From positions 930,001-994,000 of the forward strand of contig JAQYWK010000001.1 in the NCBI GenBank assembly GCA_030145055.1: a DNA stretch of 64,000 bases. Reading direction: 5' to 3'. The notes below the pieces were generated by a model that saw nothing but the letters and a program-made list of their open reading frames with translations, was not told where the DNA came from and did no database searches. Positions 52,144 through 60,924 of this stretch are shown here, in pieces. The stretch comes from Desulfovibrio sp. Its GTDB lineage: Bacteria; Desulfobacterota; Desulfovibrionia; Desulfovibrionales; Desulfovibrionaceae. Both the position numbers and the translations under genes were made by a program. Numbering within the stretch: position 1 is the first letter of the stretch; the number at the start of each line of letters is the position of its first letter.

Positions 52144-53856
52144 TTATCCTTCATTACGGGGGCTTGGGAAGAAAAGTTCTACACAGGTTCCAGGGGAAGC
52201 AGAAGGGGAGATTGTTACGCGTCCGCTATGGCCGCGCATGATGGTATTAACTATCGCAAGTCCTAGTCCTGTTCCTTTTGGCTTGTCTGTAAAGAATGGC
52301 TCAAGTGCGTGTTTGCGAACGTCTTCCGGCATGCCCGGTCCATTATCGCAAACGCTGATCCATACGCCATGGTCATTTTCTTTGGCGTGAATTGAAATTT
52401 TTCCATCACCTTCCGGTACAGCATCGAGACTGTTTACCAGAAGATTTAACAATACCTGCCTGATGCTGTCGGGGTCAGCGTAGACCTCATTTACATCAAG
52501 GAGATGTTCTAGCTTTGTTCCTTTGTGTTCCAGATCAAAACCCATCAAAGTGTTCATTGAGTCGCAAATTTCACCGAGATTAACGATTTGCGGTTCAAGT
52601 TCGTGTGGTTTTGATAAATATAGCAGATCCGTAACAACACGATTCAACCTGTCAGCTTCTTCAAGCATGGTTTTGGCGTATGTTCCGTAGGGTTTTTCAT
52701 CTTTAAGTTTGTCGGCAAAAAGCTGCGCAAATCCACGAAGGGAACTTAACGGATTGCGGATTTCATGGGCAACACCCGCGGCAAGTGAACCTATCGAAGC
52801 TAATCTGCGCGCTTCGTTGAGATCATCTTCAAGCTCGGCAATATCGGTTTTGTCGCGGATAATGACCATGGTACGGACATCTGCGGGGCTGTCGAAATAT
52901 TGGAAAAAGAGCAATTCAAGGTTGATCCCGTTCAGCTTTACTCTCTCCCACAGTACTGCTCCTCTGCGAAATTCCTGAAGAGAATCGAAAGCAAATTCAT
53001 TCCAGTTTCGCCCGACAAGAGGTGCTTTTTCGTTGGCATTCAATAACGTATGTGCGGAGCCATTGGCTGCTAAAATTTTACCCTCAGGTGATAAGGTAAG
53101 CAGGCCATCCGGCATGTGGTCTAGCAAATTGGCCTGAAACCGTTCTAATTTAACAAGCTGTTTGTCACCTTCTCTGCGTTTAAAGTATGCAAGAGCCAGT
53201 AACCACAGCACAAAGCCGGCGATAAATACATATCCGGTCTGAATGAGGGCAGCACGTTTGTACTGTTTGAATTGAGCGAGATGTTTCTCAGCATTAAGCC
53301 CTAGCATAAGGTAGGTTTGCCGTTCCTGCGGCGGTAGGAACCTCTGGTCTCTATGTCCGTATAGCCTAAGTAGATGAGGTTGGCCCACTGTTCCATATAG
53401 TAAGGCAGCTTTCTTGTTTATTATTACAGGAGTGCTGGACTCCCTTAAGGAACGGATCATGTTGAAAATAGATGGGGGAGGAGTGAACTTTGGTGCCACT
53501 TTATTTTGTCCAACAATAATTAGTGGCTTATCGTCTGGACCGTATAATCCGATGAACAGTAAATCTCCCTGGGCTACCATTTCTTTAAAAAGCTCTCTTG
53601 CGGCCGGAGCAAGATTTTCTTGCGCCTGATGGCTTTTCATACCTTGGCGGCGCATTCTACGCATTCCTTCCGCGAGCTGGATATCAAGTCCGCGGGTAAT
53701 GGATTTTGCGGAAAGCAGCATATGCTCAAATACAGTCTGTTGCATTTGACGCAGGTTTTGCCACGTTAGGTAAAGACTTCCGGCTCCGAGTAATAGCAGA
53801 GCCAGAAGCGCTAAAGCTAGCGGAAGTTTATGTGATCTTTTAGAGCTTAATTCCAT
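52144..53856 (-). CDS. Membrane sensor histidine kinase (ZraS-like)
   Basis: A 570-residue inner-membrane kinase: TM1 about 11-31, a periplasmic sensor region about 32-203, TM2 about 204-225, a PAS-type domain (about 240-340, DHMPDGLLTLSPEGKILAANG), then HisKA with phospho-His364 in AAGVAHEIRNPLSSL. HATPase follows with LLNLLVNSLDAVPEGD (N box), DNGPGMP (G1) and GTGLGLAI (G2). The periplasmic part, flanked by two TM, suits sensing of envelope or metal stress. The gene lies between the DUF4405 gene (15-base gap) and the regulator gene. Confidence 0.93.
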   Translation of the reverse strand: MELSSKRSHKLPLALALLALLLLGAGSLYLTWQNLRQMQQTVFEHMLLSAKSITRGLDIQLAEGMRRMRRQGMKSHQAQENLAPAARELFKEMVAQGDLLFIGLYGPDDKPLIIVGQNKVAPKFTPPPSIFNMIRSLRESSTPVIINKKAALLYGTVGQPHLLRLYGHRDQRFLPPQERQTYLMLGLNAEKHLAQFKQYKRAALIQTGYVFIAGFVLWLLALAYFKRREGDKQLVKLERFQANLLDHMPDGLLTLSPEGKILAANGSAHTLLNANEKAPLVGRNWNEFAFDSLQEFRRGAVLWERVKLNGINLELLFFQYFDSPADVRTMVIIRDKTDIAELEDDLNEARRLASIGSLAAGVAHEIRNPLSSLRGFAQLFADKLKDEKPYGTYAKTMLEEADRLNRVVTDLLYLSKPHELEPQIVNLGEICDSMNTLMGFDLEHKGTKLEHLLDVNEVYADPDSIRQVLLNLLVNSLDAVPEGDGKISIHAKENDHGVWISVCDNGPGMPEDVRKHALEPFFTDKPKGTGLGLAIVNTIMRGHSGRVTISPSASPGTCVELFFPSPRNEG

Positions 53857-53871
53857 ATATATTCTATTCAG

Positions 53872-54762
53872 TTAGGGGTGCAGAAGTGTTCCGATTTCGC
53901 GCGGAGAATTCATATCAAGCATTCCGGCAATGTCGCGGATGGTAGTAGACTTGTTAACAGTAGCACCTTTCTCTTTAAGTGTTGCGATAGATGTATTTAG
54001 GTCTAGTCTCTGTCTTTCGCAATATTGTTCAAGAGTAAGCTTGCCAAGTCCCATGCCGGTTGCTCCGTTTCCGTGAATTTCGTCATTAGTGACAGGATTG
54101 CTCTGAGCACCGTTTTCCTGAATAGCATCATTTTTTTTGTGAGGGGCAGCTGTTTTAGCTGAACCTTGCTGATCTTTCATGATAATTTCATGTAATTCTT
54201 TGGGAGTGATGCCTGCTTTTCCTGCAAGTTCTTTTAGTGATTGCTTTGGTGATTCCACTGCAATCTGGGCGGCTTTAAGAGACACGACAGCCTTCTCGAC
54301 ATCAAGCCCCATGCGCTTGCAGAAAACACTAAGTGGACTGAGTTCTGCATGTCCATACGGTGGTACTCCGTATTTTATCGCACCTCGATCTTTTAGATGT
54401 GCGGAAAACTCAAGAACCTGCTGCATTGGGGGGACACCAGCGATAGTTCCAATCACAACATAAAGAGTAATAAAAAGACTTACGAAAAAGGCAGGAGAGG
54501 AGAAGTTTGAGGCTCCTGATTTCTTTTTGAGATAAGCCATAATAGGTTTCCAGTTTAGCCATATATGCAAAATGGAAGCGACAAGGAAAAGAACTCCTGT
54601 ACAGATATGAATGTCGCCCCATTGTTCTTTGCTTAGTCCTAGGAGTTTCCAGTTTGCCCAGTAAGCGACGCGCCCTTGAGGTACGACGTATAGAACAATA
54701 CTGGTTAATAACATGATGATAATTGAGAAAAAACTTACCAGTGAAGTTATTTTTCTAAACAT
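53872..54762 (-). CDS. DUF4405 membrane protein with a duplicated C-terminal module
   Basis: A 296-residue protein: three hydrophobic segments (about 7-27, 51-71, 89-110) of the DUF4405 type with His52 and His66 placed as possible heme or metal ligands. A soluble tail of about 185 residues follows. In the tail two related modules appear at about 140-196 and 239-296. Each has LSPLSVFCKR or LTLEQYCER, a LD pair, an SLK or TLK, and a final TP/SP-x-E-I or L segment. The linker between is charged. I infer a redox or metal-binding membrane protein that may modulate the adjacent kinase. Confidence 0.75.
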   Translation of the reverse strand: MFRKITSLVSFFSIIIMLLTSIVLYVVPQGRVAYWANWKLLGLSKEQWGDIHICTGVLFLVASILHIWLNWKPIMAYLKKKSGASNFSSPAFFVSLFITLYVVIGTIAGVPPMQQVLEFSAHLKDRGAIKYGVPPYGHAELSPLSVFCKRMGLDVEKAVVSLKAAQIAVESPKQSLKELAGKAGITPKELHEIIMKDQQGSAKTAAPHKKNDAIQENGAQSNPVTNDEIHGNGATGMGLGKLTLEQYCERQRLDLNTSIATLKEKGATVNKSTTIRDIAGMLDMNSPREIGTLLHP

Positions 54763-54913
54763 AGGATGCTCCGGTATTGAAAAAGTTTAGCAAAATGTTC
54801 AAAAAAGTGCGAGGAGTGAAATACGCATTCGGACCTTTTAGGACAGCCTGATGTAATTACTGAAACCAACCTTTACATAGCTTAAACACTACCATGATAG
54901 AAAGTACAATTAA

Positions 54914-54945
54914 CAAAAAAAGGAGGACTGAAAGTCCTCCTTTTT
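54914..54945 (-). terminator. Terminator of the ZraP-like gene
   Basis: AAAAAGGAGGACT/AGTCCTCCTTTTT, 13-bp stem with GAA loop, 45 bases past the stop. It separates the ZraP-like gene from the kinase-regulator operon, so the latter needs its own promoter (none clear in 54763-54913). Confidence 0.93.
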
Positions 54946-54989
54946 ACCCGTTTCCTAATTCTGTGTAGATGAACGCTAATTAAATCAAC

Positions 54990-55487
54990 TTAAGAGTTAA
55001 GACCGGGGCAGTTCTGTGGTCCAGAGCCGCCGCAATTGCCGCGTGCATTATTTCCGCAACCATTAGAGCCGCCGCCTCTTCTCATTCCGCGACTGTTACC
55101 CATTCCGGCAGCAGGAAATTTTAGGCCGGTTTCTTTTTCTATCTCGGAAGACATCTGCTTATGGGTTGCATACATTTTATCTCTTGTTTCAGAGAGATCT
55201 TTCACGAGTGCGTGGATTGTTTCTTTATCTGCTTTGCCGGATTCGACGAGTGCATTCAGTTCTGTGCGCTTAGCCCACTGCTGACTTCTCAGCTTCTCAA
55301 AAGTTGCTTCGTAATTTTTTATGATAGCTTGGACTTGAACCTGTTTTTCAGGTGTTAGTTGTTCATAAGCAGCCCACTTGCCGCCATTATGATACCCATT
55401 TCCGTTATTGCCGCCACGAGCCATAGCTACTGCGGCGATTGATAAGATGAATATTACTACTAATGGGACCAAGGTTTTCTTTTTCAT
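54990..55487 (-). CDS. ZraP/CpxP-like secreted metal-responsive protein
   Basis: A 165-residue periplasmic protein: signal peptide 1-23 (VAMA end), a glycine/asparagine-rich start, a long helical region (about 43-120) with the LTPEKQVQVQAI pattern of the Spy/CpxP/ZraP family, and a C-terminal Gly-rich tail with Cys144, Cys152 and Cys160. ZraP in enterobacteria binds zinc and represses the ZraSR kinase. Here it is next to a ZraSR-like pair and has a sigma54 promoter, which supports the same logic. The zinc-binding residues are not certain. Confidence 0.9.
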   Translation of the reverse strand: MKKKTLVPLVVIFILSIAAVAMARGGNNGNGYHNGGKWAAYEQLTPEKQVQVQAIIKNYEATFEKLRSQQWAKRTELNALVESGKADKETIHALVKDLSETRDKMYATHKQMSSEIEKETGLKFPAAGMGNSRGMRRGGGSNGCGNNARGNCGGSGPQNCPGLNS

Positions 55488-55534
55488 ATGATCTCCTGCT
55501 GTTAAATGTTGTTGCCCTCTCAGGATTACTTAAA

Positions 55535-55549
55535 GCAGTATGCGTGCCA
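55535..55549 (-). promoter_or_regulatory. Near-consensus sigma54 promoter of the ZraP-like gene
   Basis: On the minus strand TGGCACGCATACTGC (55549-55535): the -24 GG and -12 GC are 10 bases apart, and TGGCAC is perfect. The -12 half is CTGC where TTGC is the consensus, one change. The transcript would start near 55524, giving a leader of about 36 bases before the ATG at 55487. Confidence 0.8.
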
Positions 55550-55610
55550 AAATAATAATTAACATTATTGCAAATGGTTATAAGAATGCGGACAAGGGGC
55601 AATCTAAATA

Positions 55611-55645
55611 TGTGCAGAAGTCTGCACAAGATTTGCACAAGTGCA
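55611..55645. promoter_or_regulatory. Palindromic upstream sites, candidate binding sites of the ZraR-like activator
   Basis: TGTGCAGA-AG-TCTGCACA (55611-55628, perfect 8-bp arms) and TGCAC-AA-GTGCA (55634-55645) lie 62-110 bases upstream of the sigma54 promoter, as enhancer sites do. Both share the TGCAC core. They are in the gap between this gene and the radical SAM gene. Confidence 0.6.
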
Positions 55646-55687
55646 TGGGCTATAATGAAAAGGTGCAACTAATTTTAGGTTAGCTGT

Positions 55688-57373
55688 CTATTCGCTAAGC
55701 CACTTTTGCATTCCGCACATTTTGCATTCTTCACACCCTTTAGGTGGACAGGGAGGAGTGATTACTCCTTTCTGATACCGTTCCCATTCGCGCCATAGAT
55801 AAGATTTATTTATGCCCGTATCAATGAAGTCCCAGGGGAGTAGTGTTTCTTTGTCTAAATTGTGGTCTATAAATTTTTCAAGGTCGCCTTCGTAATATTT
55901 GAAAGCTTTCTTCCATCCGCCTTGTTCGGCGGCTATCATAATGAATTTATGCAGTTCTTCGTTACCGCGAGCGAGTATTCCCTGTAGTCTCGCTTGAAAT
56001 GGTGAGTCGCCTGAAAATGCGATTCCCTTATATTTTTTTGTGAGCGATTTAACTTTAGTCAGGACATCTTTCAGATCTTTTTCGGATGGCATAGCGGCCC
56101 ACTGCAAAGGGGTCCATGGCTTTGGAACAAGGCAACTGGCGCCTAAAGTGATGCGCATATACTGTTTTTTCTTTTTGCCCTGACCACGATTGCGAGCTTG
56201 ATCTATTTTTTCAAGCATTTCCGACAATTCTTCGTAATCTTCTTCTGTTTCACCGGGCCAGCCTACAATGATGTAAATCCGTAAATGATTTACGCCCTTG
56301 GATGCGCATAGCTCGACTGCACGAAGGAAATCTTCTTCTTTCAAATTCTTATTTGTAGAGTTGCGTAGTCTTTTGCTTGCACCCTCTAGTGCCAACGTAA
56401 CAGTACGAACTCCGGAAGCTCTCAAAATATCAAGCAATTCTTCCGTCAGTCCATCTGCTCGGACTGAGGATAGCGAAAATTTAGTTTTTCTGTCTTTTAG
56501 CCAGTTAATATATGGCACAAGGTCGGGCCAATCTGTAAGGGCGGTGCCAACTAGGCCGACTTTAGGTGGATCAGCGAGCTCAACTATTTCTTTAAGCTTG
56601 TCTATTGAGGCATGTCTCGGTGGTCTATAAATGTATCCAGCTGCGCAGAATCGGCAACCGTAAGGACAGCCTCTGTTCACCTCAACCAAAAACATATCTT
56701 TGAATACTGCTTCTGGACTGATGAAGCATGAGTATGCCGGAGACGTAAGAACAGGAACCTGCTCGTTTTTATTTCCGATGGCAGGAGGCACAACAGCTCG
56801 TTTAACCTTATTTGTCGTCTTGCCCGGGACATATACGCCGGGCCTATCTTTAATCAGCTCAAGAAAGTCATCTTTGGATCCACCATTAAAAATATGGTGC
56901 TTAAGCTCGATACAAATATCCTTAAGGCCACCTTCGGCTTCTCCTACCCAGAAAAGATCGAAAAAAGGGGCAATGGGTGCAGGGTTTAGAAATGCAACCG
57001 GGCCTCCGGCCATCACCAGAGGGAAGCCCGGGCGTTCCGCCGCAAGCGGAGGAACGCCCGAATCTTTCAGCATTCTAACTGGGTGGAGGTACTCCTCCTC
57101 GAAGTTAATGCTGAAACCGATCAGGGGAAACTCGGACAGTTCTTTATCACTGTCCATTGAAACAGCTGATTTTCCGGGGTCGCCTAGAAAGAACCTTTCA
57201 ACTGCTAAACCTTCGTCAGGAGCAAGCAGGCGATAAACAGCCTGCCACCCTAATGTGGATAAAGCAGCTCCTTTTCTGCCGGGGAAGACTAGGGCCGTGG
57301 GCAGACGTCCACCAGTCTCTTCAGCCGCGGGTTCTTCGCGTCCGTAATAGAAGAAATCTTCATTTACAGGCAT
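55688..57373 (-). CDS. Radical SAM protein (TIGR03960-like)
   Basis: A 561-residue protein. The first part resembles the B12-binding-like N-domain of TIGR03960-type proteins (RPGFPLVMAGGPVAFLNPAP, about 112-131). The radical SAM cluster motif CxxxCxxC follows in RGCPYGCRFCAAGYIYRPPR (about 233-252). A C-terminal Cys group, PPCPPKGCEECKMCGMQKW, is at about 540-558. Family members in many bacteria continue into a DUF2344 domain, which is absent here. The substrate is unknown. It lies after ftsZ with the promoter region of the ZraP-like gene beyond. Confidence 0.8.
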   Translation of the reverse strand: MPVNEDFFYYGREEPAAEETGGRLPTALVFPGRKGAALSTLGWQAVYRLLAPDEGLAVERFFLGDPGKSAVSMDSDKELSEFPLIGFSINFEEEYLHPVRMLKDSGVPPLAAERPGFPLVMAGGPVAFLNPAPIAPFFDLFWVGEAEGGLKDICIELKHHIFNGGSKDDFLELIKDRPGVYVPGKTTNKVKRAVVPPAIGNKNEQVPVLTSPAYSCFISPEAVFKDMFLVEVNRGCPYGCRFCAAGYIYRPPRHASIDKLKEIVELADPPKVGLVGTALTDWPDLVPYINWLKDRKTKFSLSSVRADGLTEELLDILRASGVRTVTLALEGASKRLRNSTNKNLKEEDFLRAVELCASKGVNHLRIYIIVGWPGETEEDYEELSEMLEKIDQARNRGQGKKKKQYMRITLGASCLVPKPWTPLQWAAMPSEKDLKDVLTKVKSLTKKYKGIAFSGDSPFQARLQGILARGNEELHKFIMIAAEQGGWKKAFKYYEGDLEKFIDHNLDKETLLPWDFIDTGINKSYLWREWERYQKGVITPPCPPKGCEECKMCGMQKWLSE

Positions 57374-57441
57374 TGCGTGTATTCCAGAGCAACTCGGATT
57401 GTTCGAGCTATTTCCAAATTATTTGTCATTCTTATGCAGGA

Positions 57442-58707
57442 TTAGTCAGCCTGTTTGCGAATGAAAGTAGGTACTTCAAAATCGTCATCATCGTGGAAGA
57501 TGAACTCTTCTCCTCCTGAATTAGCAGCAGATTTAATCTGTGCAGGCTCAGGATTTCCAGCTGCTTCCGCAGGTTTAGCTCCGGCGCGTAGGTAGGCCGG
57601 AATAGAACGATCTTCCTCGGAATGAGCATTTCCAATATGTCTTACATTGGTCTGTTCAATGTGCTTTGCAGCCATTCCTCTAGGAGTCAGGTTGGAACGT
57701 TTTGGCTGTCCCATTTCGACTACAGGCTGAGCAGGAATCTGATTAACATCTTCGATTCCGGTTGCAATAACGGTGATACGCATTTCGTCACCTACATCAG
57801 GGTCGAATACAGTCCCGAAGAAAATCTGAGCATCTTCGTGAGCTTCTTCATAAATAATATTAGCAGCTTCGCTTACTTCATCAATGGTCATGTCAGGTGA
57901 ACATGTGATGTTGATGAGTACGCCTTTAGCTCCATCAATCGAAACATCTTCGAGCAAAGGTGAGGTGATCGCCTTCATTGCAGCTTCACGTGCTCTGTTT
58001 TCACCGCGTGCGATTCCTGTACCCATGAGAGCAAGACCGGAGCTGGACATAACAGCCTGAACATCTGCGAAGTCAAGGTTGATTAAGCCGTGAACAGTAA
58101 TGAGATCAGCAATACCCTTAACACCGTAGTAGAGCACTTCATCAGCTTTTTTCAGCATTTCGGAGAAAGCTGCTTTTTTAGCTGCGAGCTGCAATAGGCG
58201 GTCATTAGGAATAGTAATAATTGAGTCAACGACGCTTTTTAGCTCTTCAATGCCTTTTTCAGCTTGAAGTAGACGGCGTTTACCTTCGAAATAAAATGGC
58301 TTAGTAACGACCGCAACGGTAAGTGCTCCAGCTTCTTTCGCAATCTGAGCGATTACGGGAGCAGCGCCTGTTCCGGTTCCGCCACCCATACCAGCAGTAA
58401 CGAAAACCATGTCACAATCGCTGACAAGTTCGCGAATCTGATCGATGCTTTCAAGAGCAGCATTTTTACCGATATCAGGGTTAGCTCCGGCTCCAAGGCC
58501 TTTGGTCAATTGGTCGCCAAGCTGAATTTTGTATTCTGCAAGAGATTTGTTGATATCCTGAACATCTGTATTGGCAGCAATGAAGCGTACACCAGTCAGA
58601 GCGGATTGAATCATGTTGTTGATAGCGTTACCACCACCACCACCACAGCCGATTACCTTAATTTTCGCATGCCCGTCGTTTTCGATTTCCATGTAATCCA
58701 TCATCAT
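57442..58707 (-). CDS. ftsZ: Cell division protein FtsZ
   Basis: FtsZ is the tubulin-like GTPase of the Z-ring. The 421-residue protein has [13 protein letters not shown] (about 21-33), the tubulin signature [13 protein letters not shown] (about 108-120), and NIDFAD-type catalytic loop (here [11 protein letters not shown], near 212). A C-terminal variable region ends in [16 protein letters not shown], the conserved tail that binds FtsA and other partners. It follows ftsA by 81 bases in the standard order. Confidence 0.98.
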   Translation of the reverse strand: MMMDYMEIENDGHAKIKVIGCGGGGGNAINNMIQSALTGVRFIAANTDVQDINKSLAEYKIQLGDQLTKGLGAGANPDIGKNAALESIDQIRELVSDCDMVFVTAGMGGGTGTGAAPVIAQIAKEAGALTVAVVTKPFYFEGKRRLLQAEKGIEELKSVVDSIITIPNDRLLQLAAKKAAFSEMLKKADEVLYYGVKGIADLITVHGLINLDFADVQAVMSSSGLALMGTGIARGENRAREAAMKAITSPLLEDVSIDGAKGVLINITCSPDMTIDEVSEAANIIYEEAHEDAQIFFGTVFDPDVGDEMRITVIATGIEDVNQIPAQPVVEMGQPKRSNLTPRGMAAKHIEQTNVRHIGNAHSEEDRSIPAYLRAGAKPAEAAGNPEPAQIKSAANSGGEEFIFHDDDDFEVPTFIRKQAD

Positions 58708-58788
58708 TTTTTCTTCCCCTGTTAAGCTTCCATTAATTTGAATTCCCGGTGATCGAATCCGGGAAAGCCTTCTCCTAAATAGCCGTGA

Positions 58789-60024
58789 CTAAGCTATATC
58801 GGAGAACCATTTACGCATCCTGCCCAGAATGCGGTTGAAAACATTTTCGTCGCGAATACGGAAAACCTGTTCAGTACTGCCTTCTTTCTCTGCTCCGTAC
58901 ATGAGAAGACCGACTGCTGTTGCATATTTAGGACTGTAAACCACGTCTTTGAGACCGCCGATTCCAGCCGGGTAGCCGATGCGTACTGGCAAGTCAAAGA
59001 CCTGTTCAGCAAGCTCCTGCATACCGTCTACAAGTGAAGTCCCCCCCGTGAGCACTACACCTGCAGCAATCAGGTTCTTGTAACCGCTACGAACTAATTC
59101 CTGATCAACAAGAGCAATAATCTCTTCACAGCGAGGCTCACATATTTCAGCAAGCACGCGTTTAGACATTTTGCGATGATCGCGCCCACCAACGGAGGGT
59201 ACTTCGATAGTCTCATCGTTTTGAACGAGATCTGTCAGAGCTGTTCCGTATTTAACCTTGATCTGTTCAGCTGAACCCATAGGAGTTCTTAGACCGAAAG
59301 CAATATCGTTGGTCAGGTTATTGCCCCCCAGAGCGATAACCGAGGTGTGCTTAATTGAGTCGTTAGCAAAAATTGCGAGATCCGTTGTGCCGCCCCCGAT
59401 GTCAATGATCGCAACGCCTATTTCTCTTTCTTCTTCAGAAAGAACAGCTTTGCTGGATGCCAATGATTCAAGAACGATGTCGGAAACATCAAGCCCTGAA
59501 CGGTGACATGATCTAATGATATTTTGAGCAGAAGTTACCGCACCCGTTACGATGTGCACTTTTACTTCAAGGCGAACACCTGCCATACCTAGCGGGTCAG
59601 CAATGCCGCGCTGGTCGTCGACTATAAATTCCTGCGGCAGAGTGTGAATTACTTCTCTGTCGAGTGGGATAGCTACAGCTTTAGCCGCGTCAATTACTCT
59701 ATCCACATCTTTCTGAGTTACTTCTCCGCCTTTTACCGCGATGACTCCGTGGCTATTAAAACCTTTGATGTGGCTTCCGGCGATACCTGCGTATACGGAG
59801 CGGATTTCACAGCCAGCCATCAGCTCAGCTTCTTCAAGAGCTTTCTTGATGGACTGCACGGTCTGTTCGATATTGACTACAACTCCTTTACGGAGCCCCG
59901 TTGAAGGCGCAGTACCGATGCCGACGATGTCAACACCGTCCGCAGTAGCCTCTCCAACCACGGCACAGATCTTAGTAGTGCCGACATCAAGGCCGACTAT
60001 CAGATCAGATTTGGACATACTCAT
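58789..60024 (-). CDS. ftsA: Cell division protein FtsA
   Basis: FtsA is the actin-like protein that ties FtsZ to the membrane. The 411-residue protein has VGLDVGTTKICAVVGE (about 10-25), the IIDIGGGTTDLAIF stretch (about 207-220), LTGGTSLVDG (near 339), and the amphipathic C-terminal membrane anchor (ILGRMRKWFSDI). It lies between ftsQ and ftsZ. Confidence 0.97.
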   Translation of the reverse strand: MSMSKSDLIVGLDVGTTKICAVVGEATADGVDIVGIGTAPSTGLRKGVVVNIEQTVQSIKKALEEAELMAGCEIRSVYAGIAGSHIKGFNSHGVIAVKGGEVTQKDVDRVIDAAKAVAIPLDREVIHTLPQEFIVDDQRGIADPLGMAGVRLEVKVHIVTGAVTSAQNIIRSCHRSGLDVSDIVLESLASSKAVLSEEEREIGVAIIDIGGGTTDLAIFANDSIKHTSVIALGGNNLTNDIAFGLRTPMGSAEQIKVKYGTALTDLVQNDETIEVPSVGGRDHRKMSKRVLAEICEPRCEEIIALVDQELVRSGYKNLIAAGVVLTGGTSLVDGMQELAEQVFDLPVRIGYPAGIGGLKDVVYSPKYATAVGLLMYGAEKEGSTEQVFRIRDENVFNRILGRMRKWFSDIA

Positions 60025-60057
60025 TTCTCCTCATCATCTTAAATATAGGGACATTTC

Positions 60058-60924
60058 TCATTGTGACGCGCTCATGCCGGGAGTCCTTTTTTCAACCCAG
60101 ACTCTCCCTTTTCCGACAGATATCGTCGCAACATTCCTGAACTCTCCCCTGTGTTTGAGGTCGTTCCAAACGGTGTTCAGGTGTGAAAGCTGTTCTTGCC
60201 AGTTGTTCAACTCCAGCCTTACAGTCAGGCCGAGGTTGTCCATAAAAATTTCCATCCTGTTGCCGCCTTTAATATCAATCCATGCAATTTGCCCCGGATC
60301 AAAAGGAAGCTCTCTTCTGCTCAGCACAGCCATGAATTTAGGCAGTATTTCAGCCTTATCCATAGCATCCGACTCAATGTTTAAAAAAGGCAATGAGGCG
60401 AATTTTCCCGGTGCTACGGGTGCGATCAGTTCCCCAGAACTGTCGCAATAGAAAAGTTTGTCACTCTGTCTGACCATAAATTGCGGTGACTTCTCACGCA
60501 CATGAATGGACAGACTTCCCGGTAGCTCACGTTTTACAGCTGCGGATTTAATCCAATTGTTATCGCTAAGCCTGCTTTCTACATCTCCGATGTTCACGGC
60601 TAAACTGTTTTTATTCAGTCCAACTTCGGAAATTCCGAGAATTTCACCGTAAGTTAAACGGTGGTTACCCGTTACTTTGATATCTTGCAGAGCAAAGTAG
60701 GGATGGGCAGTCAGCCAGCGGTATCCGGTAAGACATCCGAGACCTAGGACTGCAAGCATTAGTATGCAGACTGATGAAATACATGTCGTACGGAATATCC
60801 CTGTAAGAATTTCCGAAAGCGGGCGAGACGGATTGCTACGCATTTTGTTGACGTTGCGGCCCCGTTTTTTCCTGTCCGTGTGGTTCAGGTTGAGACGGCT
60901 TTTGTTTAATTTAACAACGCTCAT
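60058..60924 (-). CDS. ftsQ: Cell division protein FtsQ
   Basis: FtsQ is a bitopic inner-membrane divisome protein. The 288-residue protein has a basic N-terminus (HTDRKKRGRNVNKMRSN, about 15-31), one membrane segment (about 49-69), and a POTRA-type periplasmic domain starting FALQDIKVTGNHRLTYGEI (about 76-94). Its ATG overlaps the murB stop by 4 bases (ATGA). Confidence 0.93.
   Translation of the reverse strand: MSVVKLNKSRLNLNHTDRKKRGRNVNKMRSNPSRPLSEILTGIFRTTCISSVCILMLAVLGLGCLTGYRWLTAHPYFALQDIKVTGNHRLTYGEILGISEVGLNKNSLAVNIGDVESRLSDNNWIKSAAVKRELPGSLSIHVREKSPQFMVRQSDKLFYCDSSGELIAPVAPGKFASLPFLNIESDAMDKAEILPKFMAVLSRRELPFDPGQIAWIDIKGGNRMEIFMDNLGLTVRLELNNWQEQLSHLNTVWNDLKHRGEFRNVATISVGKGRVWVEKRTPGMSASQ

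Noticed and set aside
56700-57236. 178-residue plus-strand frame
   Set aside because: Antisense to the radical SAM gene; no start signal or recognisable motif.
59741-60451. 236-residue plus-strand frame
   Set aside because: Antisense to ftsA and ftsQ; composition and lack of SD indicate a shadow.
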